DNA from: CAZYTM01 sp964649725
Lineage (GTDB): Bacteria > Desulfobacterota > Desulfuromonadia > Geobacterales > Geobacteraceae
Length of the DNA: 64,000 nt
Direction: 5' to 3'
Assembly: GCA_964649725.1 (NCBI GenBank)
Contig: CAZYTM010000005.1
Coordinates: 62,001-126,000 of the forward strand
The notes under the pieces are model-generated. The model saw only the letters and a program-made list of their open reading frames with translations, made no database searches and was not told the DNA's origin. Shown here piece after piece: positions 9,643 to 18,307 of this stretch. A program made the position numbers and the translations under genes. Every line of letters begins with the position of its first letter. Position 1 is the stretch's first letter.

Positions 9643-9692
9643 TCCATGCCTCAATTAGGTCGAGTTATGACTCATCAATCAATTAACCCATG

Positions 9693-10268
9693 TCACTTCT
9701 TCTGTGCCGGCTTAGAAGCGTCATCCTTTTTCTCTATCAGGCTGCAGCTGAGTTCAAACTTCTTCACTTTCACACCACTCATTTCTGCCTGTTCGGATAA
9801 CATCAACTCTACATTGAAGAATTCTTTGGTCTCCACCAACTTCCGCATGAATTCAGCAATCATATCCTCATTTTGCGCAACACCCGCAATGGAAACATTA
9901 GTGCTCGACTCCATATATTTCGTGATCCAGACCTTATCCGGGGTCGCGTCACTCAATTTTGCCAACCGTTTGGATGGGCCGGCCTTGTCTTTACGGAGCT
10001 GGCTCAGAACTTCCAGTTTTTTCCTGACCTCAGCCTGTAACTTTTTGAGATTATCTATTTCGCCGATTTTTGCCTTGAGGTTTGTGATCTCCTGTTCTGC
10101 ACGTGCTATTTCACCTTTGGTAGCGCTTATTTTGGCCAGGGTCACGGTATATACTACTATTGCTATAATCAATATCGCCGCCACAGCTAATATTGCAATA
10201 GCTATCTGCTGCTTGGCATTCTCTTTCTTTTTTGCCGCTCTAAGAGGCAATAAATTGATTTTTATCAT
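9693..10268 (-). CDS. pilN: Type IV pilus assembly protein PilN
   Basis: The protein opens with MIKINLLPLR, the conserved cytoplasmic INLLP tail that docks into PilM, then has one membrane helix (about 22 to 44), a coiled coil and a periplasmic domain. The 191-residue length is typical. Its ATG overlaps the pilM stop (ATGA, four bases), so translation is coupled. Confidence 0.95.
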   Translation of the reverse strand: MIKINLLPLRAAKKKENAKQQIAIAILAVAAILIIAIVVYTVTLAKISATKGEIARAEQEITNLKAKIGEIDNLKKLQAEVRKKLEVLSQLRKDKAGPSKRLAKLSDATPDKVWITKYMESSTNVSIAGVAQNEDMIAEFMRKLVETKEFFNVELMLSEQAEMSGVKVKKFELSCSLIEKKDDASKPAQKK

Positions 10269-11329
10269 TTGTCCCCAGGCCTCCTTGTCGCCAGGCCCAT
10301 AGCAACTGCCACCAGAGGCCCTATTTCGTGAAGGTACTCAGGGTCAAAATCTTTTTCATTGTACTTTATCTTCAGGAAAGGGTTAAACTGTTCTACCGGT
10401 AGTCCGAGTCTTGTGCTGACTGCTTCTACAAGATTTGCCACCTTGGCTCCACCACCACTCAGATAAATAGTGGTAATCTTCCCTTCACCGGTATTGGTAT
10501 TGTAAAAGTCCAACGAGCGCCTCATCTCCAACGCCAGAGTCTCATTGACCCGGGAGATAGTATCTTCCAGCAGATCAGGATTTGGACAGTTCCCGGTGAT
10601 TTTGATTCTTTCAGCCTCCTCGGTACTCACAGCGAATAGCTTCTGGATCTCTTCAGTATAGAGGTTCCCCCCCATCTGGACATCCCTGGTAAAGAGTGAT
10701 ACGCCCTGCTTTACAATATTCAGATTCATGATACTGGCACCAATATTCACCAGTGCGACCACATCCTCTTCTTTTACCTCGTAATTGATCTCGTAGGCAT
10801 TCTGCACGGCAAAGGAATCGACATCTACGATTGCCAGTTTGATTCCTACCTCATTGAACACTGCGACATAATCATTGATGATATCTTTTTTGCTTGCCAC
10901 CAGCAGGACATTCATCCTGGTAGGGTCGTTCTTGTCGAAATATTGGTCAGCCGGCAAAATATGAAAATCGATATTCACATCATTAATGTCAAACGGGATA
11001 TACTGCTCTGCCTCCCATTGAATCTGTTCCTCCAACTCCTGCGGCAGCATGGTCGGCATTGTTATCTTTCTGATAATGACCGAGTTCCCCGATATCGAGC
11101 ATGCCGTCAAGTTGGCTTTGACAGAGAGGCTCCTGACAAGGTTCTTCACCGTCTCCACAATTGAAGAACTATCCATCAGGGTATTGTCAACAATAGCCTC
11201 TGGCGGGAGCGGGATGATCCCCACATTCTGCAGGATAAAGGTCCCCTTCTGTTCCTTCAACTGTACCAGCTTGACTGAACTTGAACCGATATCGATGCCG
11301 ACTATCTCTTGTTTCTTCGCAAAAAACAT
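10265..11329 (-). CDS. pilM: Type IV pilus assembly ATPase-like protein PilM
   Basis: PilM is an actin-fold, FtsA-like cytoplasmic protein that binds PilN. GIDIGSSSVKLVQL near the N-terminus is the phosphate-1 motif and IYLSGGGAKVANL the adenosine motif. The 354 residues match the family. It heads pilMNOPQ and lies 26 bases downstream of the small HTH gene, with AGGACAGG in front of its ATG. Confidence 0.96.
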   Translation of the reverse strand: MFFAKKQEIVGIDIGSSSVKLVQLKEQKGTFILQNVGIIPLPPEAIVDNTLMDSSSIVETVKNLVRSLSVKANLTACSISGNSVIIRKITMPTMLPQELEEQIQWEAEQYIPFDINDVNIDFHILPADQYFDKNDPTRMNVLLVASKKDIINDYVAVFNEVGIKLAIVDVDSFAVQNAYEINYEVKEEDVVALVNIGASIMNLNIVKQGVSLFTRDVQMGGNLYTEEIQKLFAVSTEEAERIKITGNCPNPDLLEDTISRVNETLALEMRRSLDFYNTNTGEGKITTIYLSGGGAKVANLVEAVSTRLGLPVEQFNPFLKIKYNEKDFDPEYLHEIGPLVAVAMGLATRRPGDK

Positions 11330-11355
11330 GGCCTGTCCTATTTACGAGAATTGAA

Positions 11356-11553
11356 TCAATCGTTGAAAACTTTTTCCCGATCGCCCAGTGTCAACCCCAA
11401 GGCCAGAATGATCTTTCTTTTTGTCTCCATGCGACACTTCTCGCCTCGTTCAATGCGGTCGATTGTCACAGCAGAGACACCTGCCAGACGGGCCAATTCG
11501 GCCTTGCTCATCAGCCGCTGTTCTCTGAGTTTTTTCACATTATTTATCTTCAT
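11356..11553 (-). CDS. Small XRE-type helix-turn-helix protein
   Basis: The 65-residue protein is a bare Cro/CI-type HTH: LREQRLMSKAELARLAGV is the first part and SAVTIDRIERGEK the recognition helix. It lies directly in front of pilM on the same strand, in an AT-rich promoter region, so autoregulation of the pilMNOPQ operon is a reasonable inference. The start codon has little Shine-Dalgarno complementarity. Confidence 0.8.
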   Translation of the reverse strand: MKINNVKKLREQRLMSKAELARLAGVSAVTIDRIERGEKCRMETKRKIILALGLTLGDREKVFND

Positions 11554-11904
11554 AATTCAGAGTTGTCCCATACTAGTGTATTTTTGTCGCCTAATTTACA
11601 ATAATTATAGCTAATGTCAAGTAATTTTATATAATTATGTATAACTATTTTTCAATAGTCCATAAATATCAATAATATCAGCTATATAACCATCAACAAA
11701 TTTCATATATCCCCCCACCTGCACGAGCTAATTTTATTCAATTGAATGATTTTTTTTACACTCTGACAACAATAATAACGAGTTGCATCCATATCACAAT
11801 TATCAGATTGGCAGGGTTGAGCAGGATTTAACTATGGACAAAAATATGGCGGGGTCAGCAGATTGGCAACTGCACACCATGATATGTCGCCAACTTCGGT
11901 TAAA
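11554..11904. other. AT-rich intergenic region in front of the pilM operon
   Basis: This 351-base stretch between the HTH gene and the GspH-like pilin is clearly richer in A and T than its surroundings and has no convincing gene on either strand. It holds the likely promoter of the HTH-pilM operon; the half nearer the GspH gene shows nothing I can name. Confidence 0.6.
11593..11620 (-). promoter_or_regulatory. Likely sigma-70 promoter of the HTH-pilMNOPQ operon
   Basis: On the minus strand TTGACA (11620 to 11615) is followed after 16 bases by TAAATT (11598 to 11593), four of six matches to a -10 box. This would give a leader of about 30 to 35 bases before the HTH start. The surrounding sequence is strongly AT-rich. 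Confidence 0.45.
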
Positions 11905-12435
11905 TCAATTCTTCGCAGCGCTGATACGGCCAATTGCAGTCACGGTGATACGGTTCCAGAGCGCAGCATTGCTGTCCTGAATACAGACTATCCCGCTGCT
12001 GGCAGTGCCGTCAGCATTCTGCAGTTTAACAGTGCCATTAGGATTGAATTGCATTGCCACATTGGTAGTTACAGTACAGTTACCGCTCTTCATGGCAACG
12101 TTGGAATCTATCTTGTAATCCTGCAAGGTGGTCCAGTTGGTGCTGGTGGTATCGTACGCCTGGTTTCCCCGGCGAAGCCTGTATGTGCCGGATGCCGGGG
12201 TAAATTCGACGATATGCTGCAGGTTGGTCGTCAATGCCTTGTTCTTCGCCTCGCGCAGGACCAGCTGGACTTCGCTGGTTGCCTGACGGTACTTCATACT
12301 CCTGACCCAATCCATTAATGATGGCAACGCAATTGCGGACAATATTGCCATCAACGCCATTATGGTAATCAACTCAACCAGTGAAAACCCTGCAGTCCCT
12401 TTGCTATACGGATATCTATGCTGAGAGTCAATCAT
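11905..12435 (-). CDS. GspH/FimT-type minor pseudopilin
   Basis: After a short leader the protein has the prepilin cleavage site TAG^FSLVE with Glu at +5, then the hydrophobic helix LITIMALMAILSAIALPSL, and a GspH-like globular part. PilD would cut it, and it would act in the pilus priming complex. The start at 12435 is chosen over one nine codons earlier: GAGG lies five bases upstream, and this start no longer overlaps the preceding gene. It is the last gene of the PilY1 cluster. Confidence 0.88.
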   Translation of the reverse strand: MIDSQHRYPYSKGTAGFSLVELITIMALMAILSAIALPSLMDWVRSMKYRQATSEVQLVLREAKNKALTTNLQHIVEFTPASGTYRLRRGNQAYDTTSTNWTTLQDYKIDSNVAMKSGNCTVTTNVAMQFNPNGTVKLQNADGTASSGIVCIQDSNAALWNRITVTAIGRISAAKN

Positions 12436-12442
12436 GACAGCC

Positions 12443-13363
12443 TCACGGTATTGTAATGGCAAGTGTATAACGCTGGGAACCCCACGAACCTAGGCTGTCC
12501 CTGGCTACTATCTCTATGGTATGGCTGCCGCTATCGCCGGAGCCGATCTGCCATTCGATACGCCCGCTGCGGCTGTCTATGGTCATGCCGCGCGGCGCTG
12601 TGGTCAGTTCATAGGTGACTGGATCACCATCCGGGTCCTGGGCAACTGATGCATAGACATATCTGTTACTTTTGAACTCCTGTGGGGGGGTAGAGACAAA
12701 TACCGGCTGTCCGTTTGGAATGACCAACTCCTTGGCAATAAAAGGTTTCCCCTGGTCGTAACTATCGCTCGGGATTACCTGCAGGCCGATCCGGTCTCCA
12801 CGTTTGAAGCGGTCCCCCTTTAGTAGCGGCGCATCATCGTTCAGATCTGTTCCGTTTAGCTGCCAGCGGTAACTGAACTTCACCTCGTCATTGTCGGCAT
12901 CAGTCGCAACCGGTGCTACATTTATATCAATGCCACGGCTGATATACTCAGGCATGAAGGGGACACTGGTGACAAAAGGCGGGCTGTTGCCGATCACCGC
13001 CGTAACGCTGCCGCTCTCGCCATTAGCGCTCTTAACGGTCAGCCTGATCTGGTCATTGCGGACAAAATAGGTCTTGGCGAGGCGAGGCGTTGTCTCACCG
13101 GGAATAATCTGCCCATTCTTCTCCCACTGGTAGGTCACTGCACCACTGCCACTATAAGCAGCCTCAAGTGGATCTGAGGAGGTCGGGAAATCCGGCAGTA
13201 TCCGCACCTTGAGGGTGCCGGCAAACTGCTGCGGTACCCTGGCGAACGGCTGCTGTGGAGCACTCCCCTTTGCAGCAGCAGGCTCTTTCTTGCTGCACCC
13301 TGAAACGCAACTGAGCAGGATAATTGCAACAACAAGCGATTTCCTAAAAGTCGAAATAAGAAT
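12443..13363 (-). CDS. Secreted lipoprotein with Ig/cadherin-like domains; apparent ATT start
   Basis: The canonical reading frame begins only at a GTG (13207), but the same frame is open upstream to an ATT at 13363 and there encodes a clear lipoprotein signal peptide: RKSLVVAIILLSCVSGC, with V-S-G-C as lipobox. GAGGTG lies five bases before the ATT. From the ATT the protein has 306 residues. Its C-terminal third (DPDGDPVTYELTTAPRGMTI then SGRIEWQIGSGDSGSHTIEI) matches the putative-Ig domain type of surface proteins; two further beta domains precede it. It sits between pilY1 and a GspH pilin, so a role in pilus-tip or surface assembly is inferred. Either ATT is used or a sequencing or real frameshift near the start hides a normal codon. 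Confidence 0.75.
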   Translation of the reverse strand: MLISTFRKSLVVAIILLSCVSGCSKKEPAAAKGSAPQQPFARVPQQFAGTLKVRILPDFPTSSDPLEAAYSGSGAVTYQWEKNGQIIPGETTPRLAKTYFVRNDQIRLTVKSANGESGSVTAVIGNSPPFVTSVPFMPEYISRGIDINVAPVATDADNDEVKFSYRWQLNGTDLNDDAPLLKGDRFKRGDRIGLQVIPSDSYDQGKPFIAKELVIPNGQPVFVSTPPQEFKSNRYVYASVAQDPDGDPVTYELTTAPRGMTIDSRSGRIEWQIGSGDSGSHTIEIVARDSLGSWGSQRYTLAITIP

Positions 13364-13376
13364 GAGTTCACCTCGT

Positions 13377-13406
13377 AAAAAGCGGGAGTGGATAATACCA
13401 CTCCCG
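13377..13406 (-). terminator. Intrinsic terminator after pilY1
   Basis: A perfect 9-bp GC-rich stem (CGGGAGTGG with CCACTCCCG, loop of six) is followed on the minus strand by G and five T. It begins 12 bases after the pilY1 stop and ends 14 bases before the presumed start of the lipoprotein gene, so it would attenuate transcription of the last two genes. Confidence 0.85.
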
Positions 13407-13417
13407 GCAAAATATGA

Positions 13418-16400
13418 TTATTTCTGCCGCCAGTACATCGGCACGATACTTCCCCCCTTTTTCGGGTCTTCCGGACAGATGGCGCCGCCGCAACCGATCA
13501 GGGTCTTCAGTTGGCCACCCGGGTTGATCACCATGACTATACCGGATGGTATACCCTGGCCAAGCGTCTTGCTCCTGTCAGCCCTGAGCAGTGTCCCTGT
13601 CACCCCTGCCAGGCCACCAAAATCGCTTCCGGCGGTCCTGCCGCCACCTGAACCGTAATAGGCGGCACGGGAATTGGTATAGGAAGCGTTGTCATTCGCC
13701 CTGTCATAATTCAATACCGCCTCGCCGGTAACTGCGTCAACGGCGTACATCCTGCTGACCCCAAGGTTGGAGGGCTGGCAGGGGTCAAGACCAGATGATG
13801 AACCCGGGGTGAAGGTGGTAAAATAGGCTACCTTGTTGAAGATGGTCGGAGCAGCCAATACCTTCTCACCGCTGAAGAGGTTGAGCTTGATGAACCAGCC
13901 ATAATTGGTGCTGGCACTCAGCGCACCGAGAAAACCGGCCACCGAATTCCCGCCGGTAGCTGACTCAGCTACAGCCTGCAGCTGATCTGTGGAGACATCC
14001 AGCAGATCCCCTTCATTCTTGGCGGTTGTCTGTCCTCGGTCCTTGACGGCATAGAAACGGTCGAGCACATTGGTATTGAGCGGGTGTTCACGATCTCCGG
14101 TACCGTAGTATATGACGTTGTAATCCCTGGTAAAGACGACTCCAGGCTTATAGAAGACCTTACGACCGACATCAGTGGCATTAACAGCAACAGTATACGG
14201 GTCAACGCCATAGTTGAAATCATAGCCGGGATTGGAGGTGAATATCTTCTTCCCGGTCCAGCTGCTGACTGCATTGCTGCTGATATCGAACCGCCAGAGA
14301 TTTGCCGCTGCATCAACCGCATATAATCGGTCGGTGTAGCCGCTGGACCTGCTGTCGACTGCAGCCACCTCGGCCGGGAAGCTGAATGTCAGGCCGCTGT
14401 TGGTGGCCGGGACTGCGGCCTCATCGGTCGTGGCACCATAGACATATCCCCAGGTCCGGGTAGCGCTGGTGGTTATGGTCGGCACACCGGTAGAATCGAG
14501 CGTGGCTATCTCGAATGCATAGATACCGCGCCCCTTCGGAGTTAGTGCGGCAGCAGTGCCGGCACTGACAATATTACCGGAACCAGAATTGGCATCTACA
14601 ACCGTGCCGGTCCCGGAGAAGGTCTGGGTGGCACCATATCTGGAATCTTCATTGCCGTTGTCATAGCCGGCACCGATAAAGGCAACTACCTTGTCGGTTG
14701 TCCCGATCTTCACCTTCCCGATCTTCGGTTCGCTCCAGGCTTCAGCCAGTTCGCTGAAAGCAGCCAGGGAGTTGTCGATCTTGTAGAGATAGACCGGCGA
14801 CTCCGGGATAGTTACATCGATGACATGATAGGCCCCTTTGGCCGGGACTGCATTAGGTGAGCCACCACGGCGCATCCCGACGATCAGTATTACCTTGTCC
14901 CCGTCAGCAGGTTCGATGTTCCCATCCTTGTCCTTGTCAAAGATATAAGTCGACGGGGAAGAGTCGACAAAGTACTCATGTGAACCGCTGACAATGTTCT
15001 GCAGGTTCGGCAGCATCTCCGGCGGGATGAAGGCCCATGCCTCGTCACCGGTACAGTCCCTGATGGCGCGCAGCATACCGTCGTTGCTGCCGACAAAGAT
15101 CATGGTCTTGTTGGTGCTGCAGTTCACCTCATTGGCATCAGTAAATGTATAGGTAGCATAGTTTATAACCAGAGGTTTGGAGTGGAGGATATCGCCAAAT
15201 ACCCATTGCCGGGTCTCGGTGGTATCACTGTTCAGGTTCTCGTCATAGGCATCCTTGCCATAGAGGAAATTTATCAGTTTGGTCTTATCGGCAGCCAGCG
15301 TAAAACCAAGATCGGCAGCGGTCAGGTGGACATTGGTATCGCTCACCAGGTTCTTCGTATCGGTCAGGTTATTGGTCCCACCGGTCATAGTTTTGGTATA
15401 GATTTTCCTCGTCCCGGCAGTGACCTGCGCCAGCAGACGCCCGCCGGCACCGCCTGAGTTGACATCGCCGGCATCGGCAGAGCCGCTCCAGAAGGAGGCG
15501 GAGGTCGACCGGAAGGAGCCGTTCTTCAAGCCGAATGGGAGCGACTGTCCGGTAATGTCGTCAAAGCCGTCACCATCCACATCGACCCAGTTGGCCACAT
15601 TGCCATTCTTGTCGGTGATGTTGTTGTCGCTACGCAGCCCGTATTTTTTCAGATTGCCGTCCCAGTACTTCCCTGACTCCGGCTTGAAGAAACCCATGTA
15701 GACCCGGCTCGAACTGTAGGTCCGGTTCTCCGGGCTGACCGGGACGACCGGGGCGACAAAGGAGGTGTCGACCGAGAAGACCTGCGACATAACCTGGGTC
15801 AGGGCTGATGCCAGCTGGGTCTGGCTGGTCGCCAGATAGGCCTGGCCATGGCCATGGTTGTTGTCGGCAGTCCGCTGCAGCAGGGTAACTGCAGCTGCAT
15901 CGGCACCGACACTGCCGAAGCCGATGGTGAAAGTGGAGACGTTCTGTACCCCGTCAAAGGCGCTTGAGAGGTCGTTGTCGTACATATATTTGGCTACATC
16001 GTCAAGGATATGATTCAGACTGCCTGGCTCCTTGCCGTCAGCATCGGTATCGCCATTGGTGCCAATGGTCTTAAGTACGTTATCGCTATCGGCATTAGCC
16101 GCACCGTCGGTAACGACGATGACATAGTTCTTCTGGCAACTCGACTCTATCGGCGAGGTATAGTTTCCGCCAGTGACGCCGACCGTATTGCCAAACGCGG
16201 TCGCCCCCCCCTTGAAGTAGCGCATCGCCTCGAACAGTGCTTCACCAAGCGGGGTGTTGTTGGTAGGTGTCAGGTCGTCGATCGCTTCAGTGAGTGCGGT
16301 CCGGTTGGTGATACCAGGGACGAACTCGTCATCCATGTTCTTTACTGCAGTGACATATTTCGTAGTGGTGCCGGTGATCGGAGCACTGATCAACTCCCCC

Positions 16401-17218
16401 CCCTGCCCTTCGCTCGAAACATAGTGGAAACGCATCAGGCCGAACTTGACACCAAAGGTGGTCTGCACCAGGTCCTTCATGACCTCCTTGGCGATATCGA
16501 TCTTCTTCTTGTTGACTGTGATGTAGGTGACCCCGTAGGCAGGCTTGGGGGAGATCAATGCAGCCATTTTATCGGCAAATGACTGCTTCAACTGGGCCAG
16601 CGCAGTTGCCGGGTCGAGGTTTAGCGAGGCGATTGTCCCACCGGCACCGAAGAGCCAGTTCAGGTAGTTGCCGGTGTAATAGGTCTGGATCTCGTTGTCA
16701 CTGCTGCAGCTGCCATCATCTTTCAGTTTCCGCCCGGTATAGATACCCTTGGTAGTTAACAGATTTTTCGGATTGGCGCTATTGCAGCTGGTCGTCACAT
16801 CACTTAGATTAAAATCTACCTTTTTGGCTTTACTATCACTCTTTCGATATATTTTATTCTTGTTACACACCTCATCAGCATCAGAGCCACATTTATGCAC
16901 CTGCGGATAGTCGACATTAGGGTCATAGCCGCTCGCCCCGGAGGTCGAGGTCCAGTCGGCGATAGTAGTTACTCCGGACACAGTGGTCATCCCAGCAGTG
17001 GTAGTAATCGGGTCTGGCACAGCCACCTGCACCGGTATGCTTTCATTCATACTTCCTGAATTATCAAAGACGATCAGCACGTTCGGCTGGATGGCAGCGG
17101 TAGCTCCACCATAGATGGAGGTATCCCCGGCGTACTTGTCGTATGCAGCCAGAGCGGTTCCGGTAAGCATGGCCAGAGCAATAACGGTGAATAAACTTCT
17201 GCTCAATATGGTCTTCAT
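13418..17218 (-). CDS. pilY1: Type IV pilus tip adhesin / retraction regulator PilY1
   Basis: PilY1 (PilC family) sits at the pilus tip and controls adhesion and retraction. The 1266-residue protein has a signal peptide (cleavage near ALA at 22 to 24), a von Willebrand A domain with the metal site DNSGS (residues 52 to 56) and a later VTDG (369 to 372), and a C-terminal beta-propeller of the PilC type starting near FGDILHSKPLVIN (about 674). Three calcium-type DxDxDG loops are visible: residues 390 to 395, 546 to 551 and 761 to 766. GGGGG lies six bases before the ATG. It follows a small secreted protein and pilX, and ends at a strong terminator. Confidence 0.95.
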   Translation of the reverse strand: MKTILSRSLFTVIALAMLTGTALAAYDKYAGDTSIYGGATAAIQPNVLIVFDNSGSMNESIPVQVAVPDPITTTAGMTTVSGVTTIADWTSTSGASGYDPNVDYPQVHKCGSDADEVCNKNKIYRKSDSKAKKVDFNLSDVTTSCNSANPKNLLTTKGIYTGRKLKDDGSCSSDNEIQTYYTGNYLNWLFGAGGTIASLNLDPATALAQLKQSFADKMAALISPKPAYGVTYITVNKKKIDIAKEVMKDLVQTTFGVKFGLMRFHYVSSEGQGGELISAPITGTTTKYVTAVKNMDDEFVPGITNRTALTEAIDDLTPTNNTPLGEALFEAMRYFKGGATAFGNTVGVTGGNYTSPIESSCQKNYVIVVTDGAANADSDNVLKTIGTNGDTDADGKEPGSLNHILDDVAKYMYDNDLSSAFDGVQNVSTFTIGFGSVGADAAAVTLLQRTADNNHGHGQAYLATSQTQLASALTQVMSQVFSVDTSFVAPVVPVSPENRTYSSSRVYMGFFKPESGKYWDGNLKKYGLRSDNNITDKNGNVANWVDVDGDGFDDITGQSLPFGLKNGSFRSTSASFWSGSADAGDVNSGGAGGRLLAQVTAGTRKIYTKTMTGGTNNLTDTKNLVSDTNVHLTAADLGFTLAADKTKLINFLYGKDAYDENLNSDTTETRQWVFGDILHSKPLVINYATYTFTDANEVNCSTNKTMIFVGSNDGMLRAIRDCTGDEAWAFIPPEMLPNLQNIVSGSHEYFVDSSPSTYIFDKDKDGNIEPADGDKVILIVGMRRGGSPNAVPAKGAYHVIDVTIPESPVYLYKIDNSLAAFSELAEAWSEPKIGKVKIGTTDKVVAFIGAGYDNGNEDSRYGATQTFSGTGTVVDANSGSGNIVSAGTAAALTPKGRGIYAFEIATLDSTGVPTITTSATRTWGYVYGATTDEAAVPATNSGLTFSFPAEVAAVDSRSSGYTDRLYAVDAAANLWRFDISSNAVSSWTGKKIFTSNPGYDFNYGVDPYTVAVNATDVGRKVFYKPGVVFTRDYNVIYYGTGDREHPLNTNVLDRFYAVKDRGQTTAKNEGDLLDVSTDQLQAVAESATGGNSVAGFLGALSASTNYGWFIKLNLFSGEKVLAAPTIFNKVAYFTTFTPGSSSGLDPCQPSNLGVSRMYAVDAVTGEAVLNYDRANDNASYTNSRAAYYGSGGGRTAGSDFGGLAGVTGTLLRADRSKTLGQGIPSGIVMVINPGGQLKTLIGCGGAICPEDPKKGGSIVPMYWRQK

Positions 17219-17306
17219 AAAGCCCCCTCTGCCATGCTTTCGAACCTAAACGTATCAGGCACGGCCATTATCGGCATATGTTTTATAATTACCCGTTTCA
17301 TAGAAG

Positions 17307-17684
17307 CTATTTTCCCTCGAAATTGAGACGATTGCCGGTTGCCCAATTGGTCTCATCACCCTTGCCACATACCCCGTTTGCCCGTAACGCGCCATACCAT
17401 TTGCCGCTCTTGCTCAAGGCATTCAATGCCGGTGCACAGTTATATGTCCCCGCCTGGAAGCTCTCTTCCTGTTTCAGCCAGAGGGTCCCTTTTGTGTGGC
17501 GATAGTAAAGGGCGTTGGGGGTGTAGCTGCCAGGATAGATCGTCGCAGCATTATAACCGGATTTGGTCAGTAACTCTGCAGCTATTGCCTCCTCAGAGGC
17601 TATCCCGATGATGGCAAGCATAATACTTAGCACAAGTACCTTGACCAGGACTAATGGGATAAATGGTGAACGTCGCGTTTTCAT
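17307..17684 (-). CDS. Small secreted protein resembling the N-terminal insert of PilY1
   Basis: The 125-residue protein has a Sec signal peptide (cleavage after AIAA, about residue 36). The mature part lines up with residues 96 to 190 of the neighbouring PilY1: SGY and YP, then N-x-L/I-Y-x-R, a Cys with Ala/Asn, G-x-W/Y-x-G, G-x-C and finally TGNxLN are in the same order. It lacks the metal-site strand and the propeller. AGGAG stands in front of its ATG, so it is expressed as its own protein between pilX and pilY1. It may be a stand-alone PilY1 module or the remnant of a duplicated pilY1. Confidence 0.7.
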   Translation of the reverse strand: MKTRRSPFIPLVLVKVLVLSIMLAIIGIASEEAIAAELLTKSGYNAATIYPGSYTPNALYYRHTKGTLWLKQEESFQAGTYNCAPALNALSKSGKWYGALRANGVCGKGDETNWATGNRLNFEGK

Positions 17685-17742
17685 GATTAGACTCCTTTTG
17701 CGTTATCTTATGCCCGCAAAGAGCGGCCAGAACTTAGCTTAG

Positions 17743-18243
17743 CTATTTTGCCACGATCCTCGCCACCTCCGAATCGATGGTGGTCTTGGCATTGTTCTGC
17801 GCCGTCCCTTCCACGGAGACGGAATAGTAGTTGGCCTTGAAGGCATCAGCCTCGGTATATGAGTCGAGCGGGGGCGACCCGGTATAGACATATTTGACCA
17901 TTATCTTGGCCGAACCAGCGGTCTTGCCGTCCATGTTAGTGAAAGAGATGGTCGAGATATAGCTGTTGGTGGTAATGATACTGCCGACATTCAGATAGAT
18001 ATTGCCGTTGGAATGGGCATAGTCAAGGCCTGCTTCTGCGGCATAGAAAGCGTTCTGGAAGTTGCTGTAGTTACCGGCTATCTTCATCTCCGTGGTGCTG
18101 GTGGAGAGAACCGTGGCACCAAGTATGCTGAGCAGGAGGAGCATCATCAGGACGAGGATGATAGCAACCCCCCGTTCATTGGCAAGAGGGTTCTGCTCAT
18201 GGCCCTGGCAAATTGTCATTGCTTCGCTCTTTCTGGTCTGCAT
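17743..18243 (-). CDS. pilX: PilX-type minor pilin
   Basis: The N-terminus NERG^VAIILVLMMLLLLSILG is a PilX-type prepilin segment; Glu at +5 is absent (Leu), as in PilX/GspK proteins that sit at the tip. The NFQNAFYAAEAGLDYA stretch is typical of PilX. The start at 18243 is chosen because AGGAG lies eight bases upstream; a GTG 13 codons earlier lacks a site. It follows pilW by about 65 bases. Confidence 0.88.
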   Translation of the reverse strand: MQTRKSEAMTICQGHEQNPLANERGVAIILVLMMLLLLSILGATVLSTSTTEMKIAGNYSNFQNAFYAAEAGLDYAHSNGNIYLNVGSIITTNSYISTISFTNMDGKTAGSAKIMVKYVYTGSPPLDSYTEADAFKANYYSVSVEGTAQNNAKTTIDSEVARIVAK

Positions 18244-18307
18244 CTGCTCATCTCCTGTTGCGCAGCCTGAGGATGGAGTCACGTCACACTCCCGATTACT
18301 TCAGTGA

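Noticed and set aside
13135..13410. 91-codon minus-strand frame from ATG beside the terminator
   Set aside because: It runs out of frame through the lipoprotein signal peptide; the other frame gives a signal peptide, lipobox and the domains.
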